DNA of 64,000 bases from Antitrichia curtipendula (GCA_951230915.1 OX579636.1:7765001-7829000), one strand, 5' to 3'; shown: positions 26,868 through 38,132, counted from the first letter of the stretch. The notes: a model not told the origin generated them from the letters alone. Translations and numbers: made by a program.

Positions 26868-27507
26868 AGATCCAAAAAATATGAAACGACTTGGGTTAGA
26901 TGCCAATTCCATTTTTCTTCCTACAGAAATTTACTGAAAATTGTTTCAAGGAGTTTTAGCTTCCCCCAAATGATATCGACTCTAAGAAGGTCGCTTTGAG
27001 AGCAGACTGCCTTATAGCTTGCTCGAAGTGGATCACATGGAAGCGTAGGCATGATTACAGCGTCCTCAGTGAGGCTGCAATGGATTTTTGCTCCCCCAGA
27101 TGATCATCGGTGATTGGACCCATGCAACGTGTACGAATCTCCTAGCATCGTGACCAAAGAGTGAATGTTTTTAACCTATTGAACTCCCTTTCGGTACTGT
27201 GTACCTCCTCTTGGTACCTCCTACCAGTTGAAATCCTCCTTAAGTTAGCCCACCCAATTCATAACTTTTCTGCAAACCTTCGGCGACCTTCCGTGACCTT
27301 CGGAGACCTTCTCCACTTCCCTGCCATGCAAATTGACTTCCTCTCGTCTTCTCCTTGCTTGCAATCTCTGCCATTTGCTGCCAAGTCTGTGCAATTTGCG
27401 AGTCTGTTTTTGCTGCTAGAGGCTTGAATTGGAACCAGACGAGAAGCTTTGGACAGTCGAGCTAGCGCGTTCGTTTTGAGCTTCGGTTTGTGACAGGGGA
27501 AGGAAAC
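26868..27507 (+). promoter_or_regulatory. Upstream region of the Cys-less HMA gene
   Basis: GC rises sharply here. About 27276-27315 has a short direct repeat based on GACCTTC.G, a pyrimidine-rich patch of the sort found in plant 5' leaders. No TATA box is obvious. The frame at 27161-27427 has no recognisable domain. Confidence 0.35.
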
Positions 27508-29311
27508 ATGTCGAGATACTTGCCCGAGGTGAGACCCTACTTACGCTTCCCCACCTCTGCTTCGAAAGCGCTTGTGGTAGCCATCAGAGTTTTGGGGTCA
27601 CTGCAATGTCGATGCTTAAACAGATTAGTGGAAGAAGTGGAAGTCTAGTGGAGTGGAGTGAAGTGACTAGGGGTCACCGACGTCTTTGGCTTTGTCAATT
27701 ATGACGAGTTCCATGTATGCTGTATCTAGTTTGCTGAGACTGGTGGCGTTATCACGCGTGAGTTAGCTCACTTGGAGTACCGTTGTTTCGTACTCTTGTG
27801 TGGAAATTCAAACCAGTTCGGTGCTTGGAAACTTAGATCTGTGAGTGTAGGCGAAGATTTGTTACGGTCTCTGAGAGAGGATTGTGATGTTTGTTGTCTG
27901 CGGGGAAACTGTGTGCAGCTGTACGGTCAATCAGATACTGCGTGGGCCATCAACAATCGGCGGCGCGGTGTGGATCCTTACTACCGTGGAGGAGCTTACA
28001 GTGCTACACAAAGCTTTGGCCCTTACACTCGCGGAGCTCTTGTTCCAGTATGTGCAACCACCTTCGTTTATTCTTCGAGTCTAATCTAGTTTTCACTGGT
28101 GCTGTTTAAGTCGATAGAATCCAACTTGTCGGCGTTGTTGGTTAGTTTTGAACACTGGCTTACGCACTTTTACTGGGCTCCTTAACAGTAGAGAGATGGT
28201 AGTTTATCTTTAATAGGTTTTGCTTTTCGTACTGGATTTTATTTTATTCTAAAGATGTTATTTTAGAGCTCGCTTATACTAATACTGTGTTCGTGAAATA
28301 ACCCTCCTTGCCACACAACTTCCAGTTTTCCCCTGTATCCCAGATCTGGCTCCTTAAGCAGTTTTTTTATGTCGCCCTGCAGGATGTGCAAATCAGGACT
28401 CCCCTGTACCACTTGGAGGATATTGCCAGAATCAAAGACGCCCTTGCCATTGAAGGTGAGATTGCACCAGCATGTCTGAATTCGTGCCTTCGTTCTCACA
28501 GTATCGAAACTTTCCCTAGCCATAACCAAACCAGTATGCCCTGTATGATTGCCAAATCCACGATTGCGGATCAGCACTCACATCCAATCCTAAACCACTT
28601 TTTCAACTTTATGACGATTTCTTTTACACATAGTGCTCAATGCTTTGAAATCAGTACTGTCCACCTGTCCAAATCATTTCAACGTGCACAGTAGCCCTTC
28701 GTTGAATTCTTATCAATGGGACCAAGATTCACATCATCTTTGCAGAAATCTTGTGTCTGACGACAAACGAGCAAGCTATATATAGATATTTGGGACAGAT
28801 GTAGAATCGGGACCCTCCGCTGCAAGATGTCTCTATTACATCTTGAATAGGAGACATCTAGGGGGCCTGAGTATGTCCCGATTCTACATTCTAACTAAAA
28901 TTTTGATGCTTGCAAGTTATGTGATCACGATCAAACCCACCGAATATTCTTGGTGCCTTCAATCATGCTGAGACTGGAGTTGCTGGGGTGGTTGCGTTTG
29001 TTGTGGCTGTTGCAGGCGTGTACAACGTGATCTGCGACATTCCAGACCAAACAGTGGTGGTGTCCACCCGACTGCGGCCCCACACCATCGTGAGCCTCGT
29101 GCGTCAAGTAATGGGCGAGGCGACGCTTCTCAACGTGGTCGACCCGTACTTGGGCTCCGCAGGGTTCCCCTCGGAAAGAGGCCGGTACTCCTCCTACGAC
29201 GACATGTACTCGTATCCTTCCTCGGGCTACGCTTACGACCCTTACCAAGGCCGCTCCTACGACAACGAGTTTCGGCCGTCTCGGTACCAGTACGGCTCCA
29301 CCTACTACTAA
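27508..29311 (+). CDS. HMA-fold protein lacking the metal-binding Cys motif (4 exons)
   Basis: Exons read by eye: 27508-27528, 27919-28047, 28383-28455, 29016-29311. Introns begin GTGAGA, GTATGT and GTGAGA and end in AG; phases join exactly to give 172 aa. Residues 51-113 align with the HMA domains of the two paralogs at 47.6 and 50.4 kb: VP.V start, an EGV turn at 74-76, and the TVVVST strand at 87-92. Where both paralogs have PMCCTKC, this protein has PLYHLED (57-63), so the Met and both ligand cysteines are gone and Cu/Zn binding by that loop is unlikely. The tail (114-172) is rich in Tyr, Ser, Gly and Asp and ends STYY, like the paralogs. The third intron splits the Gly codon inside the domain; the other copies have no intron there. 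The ATG at 27508 has a purine at -3. Exon 1 (7 codons) is the weakest part: an ORF open from 27772 could give a different first exon. Function is unknown; possibly a protein-interaction module. Confidence 0.8.
28456..29015 (+). other. Third intron (560 bp) of the Cys-less HMA gene
   Basis: The donor GTGAGA follows GAA-G, and the acceptor lies in a T/G-rich run ending GCAG at 29012-29015. Removing it restores Glu-Gly-Val at the position of the family's conserved RGV/EGV turn. The intron contains open frames on both strands (for example 28308-28694 and 28263-28577), taken as chance, and a strong hairpin at 28798-28890. Confidence 0.75.
28798..28890. repeat. Intronic hairpin, miRNA-precursor-like
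   Basis: The outer arms ATGTAGAATCGGGAC (28799-28813) and its exact complement (28875-28889) are perfect. After an internal loop, a second stem pairs AGATGTCTC with GAGACATCT and continues through TATT/AATA with one bulge, closing on an 8-nt loop. Total is about 93 nt, on the sense strand of the host intron. The size and shape fit a plant MIRNA precursor or a small foldback transposon. No similar copy was seen elsewhere in the window. Confidence 0.6.
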
Positions 29312-30602
29312 CTCTCCCACCCACCACCAGTTTAGGGCTCCAGAGGCCGGACTGGTTACGAAACAGTGTCATGTACAAATTGTTTTTTGAGTTTATTACC
29401 TATGAGGTTTGAACTGCAAACTAGGCAGAAAGAGATCTGTGGAAGAGGTGATGCCTCGAAGATTTGGCCAGGGGGGGCTAGATTTGCCCGCATTGGGGCT
29501 CCTCCTGGTTGCATTTTCTGAGAAACGCTGGATGAGATTTGGGTTGTAGGACAACAAATGGAACCAGACGTCCTGGATTCTCATGTCCTCAGATCTGCAA
29601 TGCCGGCTCTGATGGGCTGGACTTCATCCGAAAGACAGGGGCTTGTACCTCAAGATTTTGTGTAATAACGATACAGTACAGGAAGTTAACTATGGTGGTG
29701 GATTGTATTCCAGCACTTTTAACATTGGACCTACGAGTGTTGAGCTTTTCAGAGGTGTATGGAACTGTGCAGATGTCTTTGGGGTGCACGATCGCAATTC
29801 CCTGTTTTGTTAAAAAAATTTAATCTGCTTATGTGGACTGCTGTGACGGTAGATATCTCCATTTGTGGCCATAGAGGTTTAGCCAAGTTGTGCTTGCCAA
29901 GAAGTGCAACCAATGTATGAATAGATGAGTTGTCGGGCCGTAATGATTTGGGGACGCTGTACCATACAAAACGTACTGCTGCAATTTGACCTATGCAAGA
30001 ATCTGCCTTCACGGTTAAGGTAAAACAACGGCCAGTGCCATGAGTCACCCAATTCCAACATCTACTAGAGTACCATAGACCCTCCCATTTGCGTCAAGTC
30101 ATCCACCTGTTACCACTATCTTAGCAACTGGTTTGGATTTGCATCATGACAATGCACTTGAGGAGGGGACACGTCATTGTGTGGTCTACACACGCTACAC
30201 CAATTTAGTCCCAACAAACTCTGAAAAATCAATAAACATTCATTTCTTGTCAAAATGTCTTCATTCTACTTGTGAATGGCTTCTCTCAAACTTTTCAATA
30301 TCTAAAAAATATGTGAGTTGACAAATAGCTTCTCCAAAAGTGCCTAGATAGAAAATCTGGAAAAATAGGTTGATGTATTTTTTTAATTTTTTACAACATT
30401 GACAAGCTTCATCCTCTTTACTAGACATCGTTTTATCCTTTATATCCTAGAACTTTTGGTTAGATTGGGAATAATTTTTTTTACAAATTCCATGTTGGGA
30501 TCTTTGGAGACAAATCTTAGTGAAGGAATTTCAGTATCTAATTCTATTGATTTGTGGATTATTTGTGAATGAACATTTGAACAAATTGTAAAACATTCAT
30601 TG
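29312..30602. other. 3' flank of the HMA gene; no gene seen
   Basis: The first roughly 600 bp keep moderate GC and probably include the 3' UTR. The base composition falls to the AT-rich background by about 30.2 kb. Short open frames (29539-29823 +, 29749-30048 -, 30133-30321 +) match no family I recognise and are treated as chance. Confidence 0.4.
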
Positions 30603-30606
30603 TTAA

Positions 30607-31331
30607 CCCTTTGAAGAACGGAGTTTATGACCATATAAATATTGTCAATATCTTTGCTTGGTATGCTGTTTTTTGCTACTAAGTTTAAATAGGGATTATT
30701 TTATTTTATTTAAAATAAATGAAATCACATATCTTCTATAAGTTATAAAATTTTCAAATTTTTTAATGAACATTTCAAATTACTGTGATTTTTATAACTA
30801 AGAGTAAAGAGAATTCATATAAAATACAATATATGTTTGAAAATTTTGAAATTGCACCACATATGTATATTATAGTGTGGAACATCTAGGTGTAATCCAA
30901 AATTCCGTGTCTTTTTAGAATTATAAATTTAATACACCATAGTTATCAACCCAAAATTCAAATAGCTATAAATAGTTTAATTTTAAAATTTTTCAAGTTC
31001 AAGTTCAAATAGAAATTAGACTTAGTTAACTTTATGCCATTAGTTGAGCTCAAATTCAAACAGGATCATTTTTTGAGCAAAAATTCAAATTTAAAGCAAG
31101 GAAATACAAATTGCCAAAATATACTACAAAAGCATCTTTGATGTTCTATTTTTTGGCATCTTCCTTAGAAAAGCTAATAACACCTCAATGAGGGAATTTC
31201 GACCAACCTCAAATGCAAACACATTCAAAATACCTGAACAAAAAATTGGATGAAAAAATACAATTCTTCATCATGTTTTGTTTACTTGAAATCATCCAAG
31301 TGGCAATTTCTAGCTCCATCATTGTTAAGGG
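30607..31331. mobile_element. Possible TTAA-flanked element, 725 bp
   Basis: TTAA then CCCTTTGAAGAACGGAG on the left (TTAA 30603-30606); CTCCATCATTGTTAAGGG then TTAA (31332-31335) on the right. The ends match only in part, and another AAGGGTTAA at 31535-31543 is an alternative right end. Confidence 0.35.
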
Positions 31332-31335
31332 TTAA

Positions 31336-32357
31336 GATATTAAAACCATAAGTGACCTTAAGTTCGCTAAAATTATGCACTTCCAACTTTGACTCCTTCT
31401 GAAAAACAAATATGACCGATGTCACAAAAATTCACTCTAATCTAATAACCGATGACAACTTCTTCGTACATTTCACGCTAATTCGATTATTTTTCTTAAG
31501 GTTGTGTGATCGCTGTCTGTGTTCCTAGGATGTGAAGGGTTAATGTACATCTTCATCACGTTGATTGAGTCACCACCACATTCACAGATACACGCAAACT
31601 TGTGAAAAGGTGCCTATGCATAGCTCACAGTACAGTCATGCTCTTGCCATGGCGAAGAATAAAATACACATAACTTACACACAAAGGCAGCATTCGGATT
31701 AGACAGGAGACAAACTAAGTTATAACACACATCAAATCATAACCAGACAAAGCTATGTTTTCTTTTTTAGGGAAGTGAGGCAACTGTGATTTAGACTTCA
31801 TTGCAAATAAGAGCCGCTGATCCCTAACCAGGAGCGTTGGATAAGGCAGACTCAAAAGCTCTCTTGTTGGAACCGGTAAGAACCGGAACCTAAACCGCAC
31901 GTTAAATGGATAGCAAAAAGGTGAGGCACTTACTTCATCATCTGTACACACTCCACCACTACAGTCCCTTCTATTGCAAATCCAACGATCTCAGCTTGGA
32001 GACAACCCTAACTGTCAATGACCCCAAAATCGTCAACCTAGAATCTTAAACAATAGCTACATATGGAGAATAAAGACCACCTAAACACATGCTTCCGTGT
32101 CGAATTGGATCATCTACCAATAAAACTGTGAACCATTGCAACTTTTTGCAACTAATAAGGCATTTTTTGGTGCGTTGTAAGCCTCTCTCGTTTGCTAATC
32201 AGGAACATGTAACCCACCTACTAACAGGAACATTACTCATCGCCAAGAGTGACAGTCTTGGGTGTCCATACAATACCATATTTAGCCAGGAGGACGTTGT
32301 TGCTTTGCCACAAAAAGCAAAGAATCTAGGCTATGGCCAGTAAACTGCACAGCAAAT
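31336..32357. other. 3' flank of the GH105 gene
   Basis: GC increases toward the gene. The plus-strand frame at 32089-32343 and minus frame at 31715-31951 have no recognisable domain. Part of this should be the GH105 3' UTR. Confidence 0.35.
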
Positions 32358-33828
32358 TCATGAAGACACTCTCGAAATCTCCACACTGGCCATCATGAAG
32401 GATCCAACCCCCTTGGGATCATTCGAAACAACAGGTTCACTAAGATAGTACTCATAAGTGCCATTGCGATACGGATTCCCACCCAATCCCCCCACCGCCA
32501 CGGTGCCCGTATAACTCACCCCACCATCAGCAGCATCTTGCACAAAATGTGAAACAATCCCATCATACCCCGTGAGCGCGCTTTCCAAAAACTCCTCCTT
32601 GGAGAGCAAACCCACTCGCACCCCTTTCGCAAGCGTGTACACAAGCAGGGCGGAAGCCGAGCTCTCGAGGTAGTTTCCTGGATCACCGCCCTTGTCCATC
32701 ACTTGCCACCATAGCCCCGACTGCGCATCCTGAAAACTCTTCACCGCAACAGCAAGACGGTGCAACACTTCTACCAGGTCAGTTCTCTTTGGATGATCGA
32801 CAGGGAAGAAATCCAAGGTGTCGATGAGGCCCATGGCGTACCACCCGATCGCTCGCCCCCAAATGCTCGGGGAACGGCCGGTTACGGGATCCACCCACTT
32901 CGAAACCCTCGACTCGTCATAGCCGTGGTACAACAACCCTGTGGAGGAGTTTCGGGTGCGATTCTCAGTCACCAGAAATTGCAAGGCGATGTCGTCGTAA
33001 TCGAGTGGTTCGTTGAAATCTCGAGCGTATTGGGCGTAGAAAGGCTCAGCCATGTAGAGACCGTCCAACCAGATTTGGTAGGGGTAGACCTCTTTGTGCC
33101 AGAACGCGCCTTCGTTCAAACGAGGTTGCTTGCGGAGCTGCTCACGGAGAAGGTCTGCCGCGACCTAGTATTAAAGAAATTCATCAATTCATCGTTAGGT
33201 TAGGTCTCAATCTATAGTTAAGCATAATCTGTAGAAGTTGCAGTGGACAATGTAGTGTTGTAGTGAAGCGATACAAACGACGGATCTGCTACCGGATGAT
33301 TACATTGAGGACGAGATCATGTAATTCAAGTGCATTGCAAAAAGAATTTATACACGAAATCATAGTCAATTTCACTACCTGGTACTTCAACGCGCCCGTG
33401 GTTTTGAAGAGCGTGAGCAGGAGCCTTCCCGAGAGGATGCTATCCAGCTGAAACTCGTTAAACACATACGTACTGATCGTGCCATTATCACTCACAAACC
33501 GGTCCACCTTGAACTTGATGAAATTGAAATACTTCTGATCGCTCGTAGCCTCCAGCACCAGCTCAATCCCGCGCAGAAACACCCCGAGCTCGTACTGAAA
33601 CCGGTCTTTCGCAGGCCCTGTGACACTCCAAAGCTTGGTGGACGTCGTGGCCATCCGCTCCGCGTACCCTAACGCTTGCGTCCCAGTGACGTGCGCCATC
33701 GCCAGGGGCATCATAGAGGACACGCCCAAGATCAACACGATGAGGGAGACAGCGAAGGAAACCTTCAAGAGCACTCCGCGGTGGCGACGTAGAGCTGTCG
33801 CCATGGCTTCGATGCCCGTGACTTTCAT
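32358..33828 (-). CDS. GH105-type unsaturated rhamnogalacturonyl hydrolase, secreted or membrane-anchored
   Basis: Two exons on the minus strand, 33828-33379 and 33164-32358, with a 214-bp GT-AG intron, give 418 aa. The junction joins ALKYQ to VAADLLREQLRKQPR in phase, as the family alignment requires. Residues 1-45 have a basic start then a long hydrophobic run (about 22-44): a signal peptide or anchor, implying the secretory route or wall. The rest is a complete six-hairpin (alpha/alpha)6 barrel of the YteR/GH88-GH105 type, with FWHKEVYPYQIWLDGLYM (171-188), LYHGYDES (228-235), GRSPSIWGRAIGWYAMGL (246-263), SGLWWQ and EYYLSEPVVSNDPKGVGSF near the C-terminus. Asp184 and Asp233 probably correspond to YteR's two essential Asp residues. 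The family removes unsaturated galacturonyl residues from rhamnogalacturonan-I lyase products. Met9 is an alternative start with a better context (GCCATGGC). Confidence 0.88.
33165..33378 (-). other. Single intron of the GH105 gene
   Basis: On the minus strand it starts GTAGTG after CAG (33379) and ends in ATACTAG just before GTC (33164). It is phase 0. Removing it restores a family-typical stretch rich in Leu, Gln and Arg just before the conserved FWHK motif. Confidence 0.8.
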
Positions 33829-34975
33829 GGTGAGAAATTCGTGGGTTGGACTTTTAACCTAATGCGAGTCTCACTGAAATCTCTGGCACCCATAAAATTA
33901 TTGCGCCAACTTCGCAGAAATCTAATGAGACTAGAACTGATTGCGGGGAACTCGAGCGACATGGCCAATCGAGATGGGTGACGGACTTTGCTAGGACTGT
34001 GACTGTTGCGGATTGCTTTAGGGTGAATGTTGACTTCCTTGGTGCATTGGGACTCGCTTAGAAACTGCGGCGATTTCCTCAGAACATGGCACTATGTCAG
34101 ACGGGGATGTAAATAATGAAAATCTGTGCAAATGCGAGACGCGTGCAACCCAACTTGGAAATAAACCCCACCGAAAGTTGCTTCAAAACATTTTGCCCGC
34201 CAAGTTGGGTTGCACGGATTGCGAGAGGGCAAGTCGGCGCTGTTCCTCATCGCCGTGTCGGTAACTCCGAGTTCGGAATGTCCCAAGTTGCTAAGCTTGA
34301 CCTATTCAATATGCTACATATGCATAAAATTCAAATTTAACTTTGATATTCGCATTTTTGGTAGCTGTAAATTGGTTACTGGAATAGTTTTTCTAAATTT
34401 AACCACCTTTGGGAACACTGGTTTGGAACTTGGGAAACGGCGACAAGGAACTTGGAGATTGTCAATGTGCTATTGGTGATGAATTTGCCTTTATTTGGAA
34501 TAAGAATTCCAGTTTTTGTAGCTATAGTTTGCACTTTGTGTAAGATAATTACACCTAAAAGCGCACGCTACAAATTTTTGTCTAAAATGTACTCCCACTA
34601 TTCATGAGACTCTATAATCACTTTTAGAAACATCTATTTTTAGCACTTTGAAAATTTGTAGTTTATTCATACAATATTCAAAAAGTACATGCTAAAAGAA
34701 TCTAGAATCCCATTTTCACTATCAACAAGACCCCACAAAAAAATTCAATATAATAATAGAAACCATGTTGAATTGTTTATTTGTGCAATTTTAGATGTAG
34801 TTACTTTAGTGGAATTTTTGCATTCTTGATCTTTAAGAGATTACTTCATATCCTAAAGATCCAAACTAAATTGTATTTTTATTTCCTACTCAGTATACTT
34901 GGTTTCATTTTCACTAAAAGAAAATTCTAAAGGCCTCAAAATCCTCAACTAAGTTTCAAGAGGGAACATATAAGC
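33829..34975. promoter_or_regulatory. Upstream region of the GH105 gene
   Basis: About the first 450 bp above the start codon keep elevated GC, then the sequence becomes AT-rich. No clear TATA box was found; AATTTTAT on the minus strand near 33891-33899 is the only weak candidate. The region holds the inverted repeat at 34142-34216. The open frames across 34092-34479 overlap that repeat and are not considered genes. Confidence 0.35.
34142..34216. repeat. Perfect 17-bp inverted repeat upstream of GH105
   Basis: CGTGCAACCCAACTTGG at 34142-34158 is exactly complementary to 34200-34216, with a 41-nt spacer. It lies about 310-390 bp above the GH105 start codon, so it may be in the promoter or 5' leader. 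It could equally be the ends of a small transposon, since other inverted-repeat elements abound here. Confidence 0.6.
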
Positions 34976-35392
34976 TAGAACCACCCATTCCCAACTAGGG
35001 ATTTGTACCCAATATGTAGGTTGCAACTATTTCAAACCAAAGCTAGAACAAATCTACAACCCAAGCATGAAATGTTTTTTTTTCTTGTTTTCAAGGTTGG
35101 GACTAATAAGGTCATAACACCTGTTCCAAATTGTCGTAAAGTGTGCAAGAAGTATTGATTGGGAAGTAGTTTCTTAATTGATCGGAATTAGAAGACTCTA
35201 GACATTGGCTATGGGTTCAAAACATTTTTTGGACTCCCAAAATTCATAGTAATTTCAATTTTGGGAATAAAATTGTGAAAAAATTATAGGCCTAATATTT
35301 CTTATCTCTCTACATAAGAAAAAATTTCATTGCTTCACATTGCTCTTCATCTGTCCCAAAATTGCTTAAGTGATTAGATATGGGTGGTTCTA
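34976..35392. mobile_element. R10a: 417-bp element with TAGAACCACCCAT ends
   Basis: TAGAACCACCCAT on the left and ATGGGTGGTTCTA on the right are exact inverted repeats. The interior matches R10b in inverse orientation (TTCAAGGTTGGGACTA, CCCAAAATTCATAGTAATTT). It has no ORF and no obvious target duplication. Confidence 0.7.
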
Positions 35393-35838
35393 CCTTACAT
35401 GCATACCTACATAACATTCAATAGCAAAGAAAATGATTGCCCTCTTGGACGGAATGGTGTGGAAAATTCCACACCTATCAATAACCACAAGGACAATTGT
35501 CAAGAATTGTCAAAATTGCAGTGAATGCATTGTGTAAAGTCAAGGGGGTGCAGTTAGACATGACTCAATTGATAGCAAGGAAAACACTTTTAGTTCTTAG
35601 AAAAAAATAAATACAACAATAAAATTTCCTCACTTTGCTTCCTAAGTCATTCATGATTTGTGTTTAGAATCGTGAAATCAAGCTCTTTATATACATATGG
35701 GGAGGTTGGAGATGAAACAACCCATGTTGGATATGTAAATTAAATTAGTAGGAGCTCTTGAACTGTTCATGGTTGAATCAAAATGAGGAAGTGTGTTTAA
35801 TGAAGAAACCTCATTTTATACCTCATTCAAGTATAGAA

Positions 35839-36150
35839 AAAGAAGTTTTAAAAAAAACCTTTGAACTAAAAGAAGTTTTAAAAAAAAACTTTGAACTAAA
35901 AGAAGTTTAAAAAAGCAAGTTAAATTTCATCTCCAAAAATTTGTTTGAGATTATGAGCCTCCAATCAAAAGTTATGGACAAATTTTAGAGAGGGGTTGGA
36001 AAGGACATTTTCTTTGACATTTTCAAACATCCTCTCATAATTTTGTCCATAAATTTTGATTGGAGGCTTAAAATCCCAAACGGATTTTTGAAGATGGAAT
36101 TTAGATTCATTTACCAACTTTTTTTAGTTCAAAGTTTTTGAAAAAAATTA
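35839..36150. repeat. Foldback with about 105-bp arms and a 3-unit tandem repeat
   Basis: Left arm about 35886-35993 and right arm about 36031-36140 pair at roughly 80% by eye, centred on CCTCCAATCAAAAGTTATGG and TTTTGATTGGAGG. Just left, about 35839-35910 has three direct units of ACTAAAAGAAGTTTTAAAAA. Structure fits a foldback transposon. Confidence 0.65.
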
Positions 36151-36189
36151 TTCTACTACAACTAAATGAGGTCTGAAATTCTACATCAA

Positions 36190-37785
36190 ACATAATTTTG
36201 ACATTTTGACATTAAGCGGTCAAGCTCTCATTTTCAAATTATCCCATATCCTTTGAGGATTCATGGTGAACAATTGATTTCAATATAAAAATGAAATCTT
36301 CAACCTTTATTCCTACAAATGTCATTGAAGCAAATCCATCACTGGGACATCAAATTCTTTTTATGGCAAAAAGTTAAATGATGGTGATATTTTTTATCAA
36401 AGATTTTTGGCAAACCATCCTATCATTTCTTTGTTGATTTGTTTGTTTGGTCTGAGATTTAGCGAAAAAAAAAGAGCACACCATAGATATATTGCCACAA
36501 TCCCAGTACCCCGTATTGAAACTTACTTTGATTTCTACATGTGGATGTTTTTTGTGGATGAAGCCTCCACGAGGAAAAGGCAACTTCTTGAAGGCTATTG
36601 AATGTTATGATGACAAACCTTCTTCTAATTGTATCCCCTATCTATACAGATTTAACATTTCAACCAATTAATACCAAACATGTGTAGAAAGGAAATGCAA
36701 TTGATACAAAGGCCATAATGGGCACACTTACATGAGGGCATGCCTTTTAGTCTTCATTGCAAATGCCAATGCGACATCGAAATTATAAGTCTAAACATTA
36801 AATATGAATATCAAGTTCCCAAAATCCCAATGGCTGAAGACTTTTCTGATGACATGTCAACCAAAATCACTGAGTTATTTCATTGTTGTAGTGTTTTAGC
36901 GTTTGGTCAACAAAACATGAAGAATCATTATGAAGAATCTCTACATATTTAGATTTATTCAAGATCTCAAGAGTTTAGCGAGCTCACAAAAGATAAGCTT
37001 AACTGCGGATAAAGTTTTTTTTTAATAGGATTGTTTCAATAGCATGTCGATTAGCTAGTTGTAGGGGGATATTTTTTCTAACCTCATGTAGATGGGATTT
37101 TATTATTTGGATGGCTCTTTCAAACACAAATGTGATTTAAGGTATACACCTATGTTAAGGTTCATTCTCATCTATGTGGTGTTATTGTATGGACTCATCT
37201 CACAATTTGGTGTAGTATTCCTACATGAGTTATATGATAATTCCCAAGCCTACATGGAATTTGAAGGGGCAATGGATAAGGACGTGAATACTATGCAATT
37301 TTCAAAGATCATTATGGAAAAATTGTTAGGTTTTATGAAGCAATTATATTTTGAGAAATGAAGATTTCTATTGGTTAAATGTAGTATTGTATATTATTGC
37401 ATATTTGTGGCCATTACATGATGTTCCATTGTTGTTAAGGTTTTGTGGAGACTAGGCAACTCCTTGTGGTGCTAACTTTCCAACTATTGATTCATCATAC
37501 TCATTAGATTCTTCATCTTTTAGACCCTTAATTCAATCAAATGACTCCAATTCTTCAATTGTCCTTTTACTTTCAAAATATAGTACTTCAAATAAAATAG
37601 AAGAGTGATGTGAACCTTGTGTGAACAAAAATAAATATTATCAATTGTGACTTTGCCACACCTGATATTAGAGAAAATATGGGGCCTTTGGAGGGCCACT
37701 ACAGAGTCCACCAAGGACCCCCCTTTTTTTTGGGGGGCTTGATGGTATGGACTTACTTTGCTTAAGAACTGTGAGTAACAAGATT
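36190..37785. other. AT-rich stretch with three plus-strand frames of 64-89 aa
   Basis: Frames at 36407-36601, 36740-36952 and 37092-37361 are on one strand and in series, the last with a hydrophobic stretch (RFILIYVVLLYGLISQFGVV). They could be fragments of one decayed coding element, but no domain is recognised and no splice sites clearly join them. Confidence 0.2.
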
Positions 37786-37923
37786 AGAAGAAGAGGTCTT
37801 TATGGAATTGGGCTTGTGGTAGAGTTCACAACCCATGTGGGATATGACAATGAGTGAAGATACATATCCCACATGGGTTGTGAACTTTACCACAAGACCA
37901 ATTCCATAAAGTCTTCTTCTTCT
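37786..37923. repeat. Long near-perfect hairpin, about 61-bp stem
   Basis: Arms 37786-37846 and 37863-37923 pair with only a few mismatches; the loop is 16 nt. The inner part includes CACAACCCATGTGGGATATG and its complement. No second copy was seen in the window. Candidates are a foldback MITE or a young MIRNA/siRNA hairpin. Confidence 0.7.
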
Positions 37924-38043
37924 CATTTGGAAGCTCGCAACTTTACTTCACTTCGATTCCTAGTATGCCAAATTATGTGGCTATCAAAGTCATATGGCAA
38001 AAGACTGCAATAAATAGCCACTTAATTTGGCTTATTGGAAAGT

Positions 38044-38132
38044 AATATTTTTTCAATGAAGTCAAATTAAATCCAATTTAAGCCAAATTTTTTGGCTTGA
38101 TTGCATTGAATTTAACTTCATTGAAAAAATAT
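38044..38132. repeat. Foldback, about 42-bp arms, 3-nt spacer
   Basis: AATATTTTTTCAATGAAGT (38044-38062) pairs with ACTTCATTGAAAAAATATT near 38114-38132, and the pairing continues inward to GCCAAA/TTTGGC with some mismatches. Confidence 0.6.

Noticed and set aside
28263..28694. Opposing ORFs of 104 and 128 aa
   Set aside because: They overlap exon 3 and the introns of the HMA gene, on both strands, with no recognisable domain. The spliced model explains the region better.
28931..29378. Minus-strand ORFs of 82 and 129 aa opposite the HMA last exon
   Set aside because: Antisense shadows of a GC-rich coding exon.
32760..33203. 147-aa plus-strand ORF
   Set aside because: Antisense shadow of GH105 exon 2.
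36407..37361. A split gene on the plus strand
   Set aside because: Three frames in series, but no convincing splice sites joining them and no recognisable motif.
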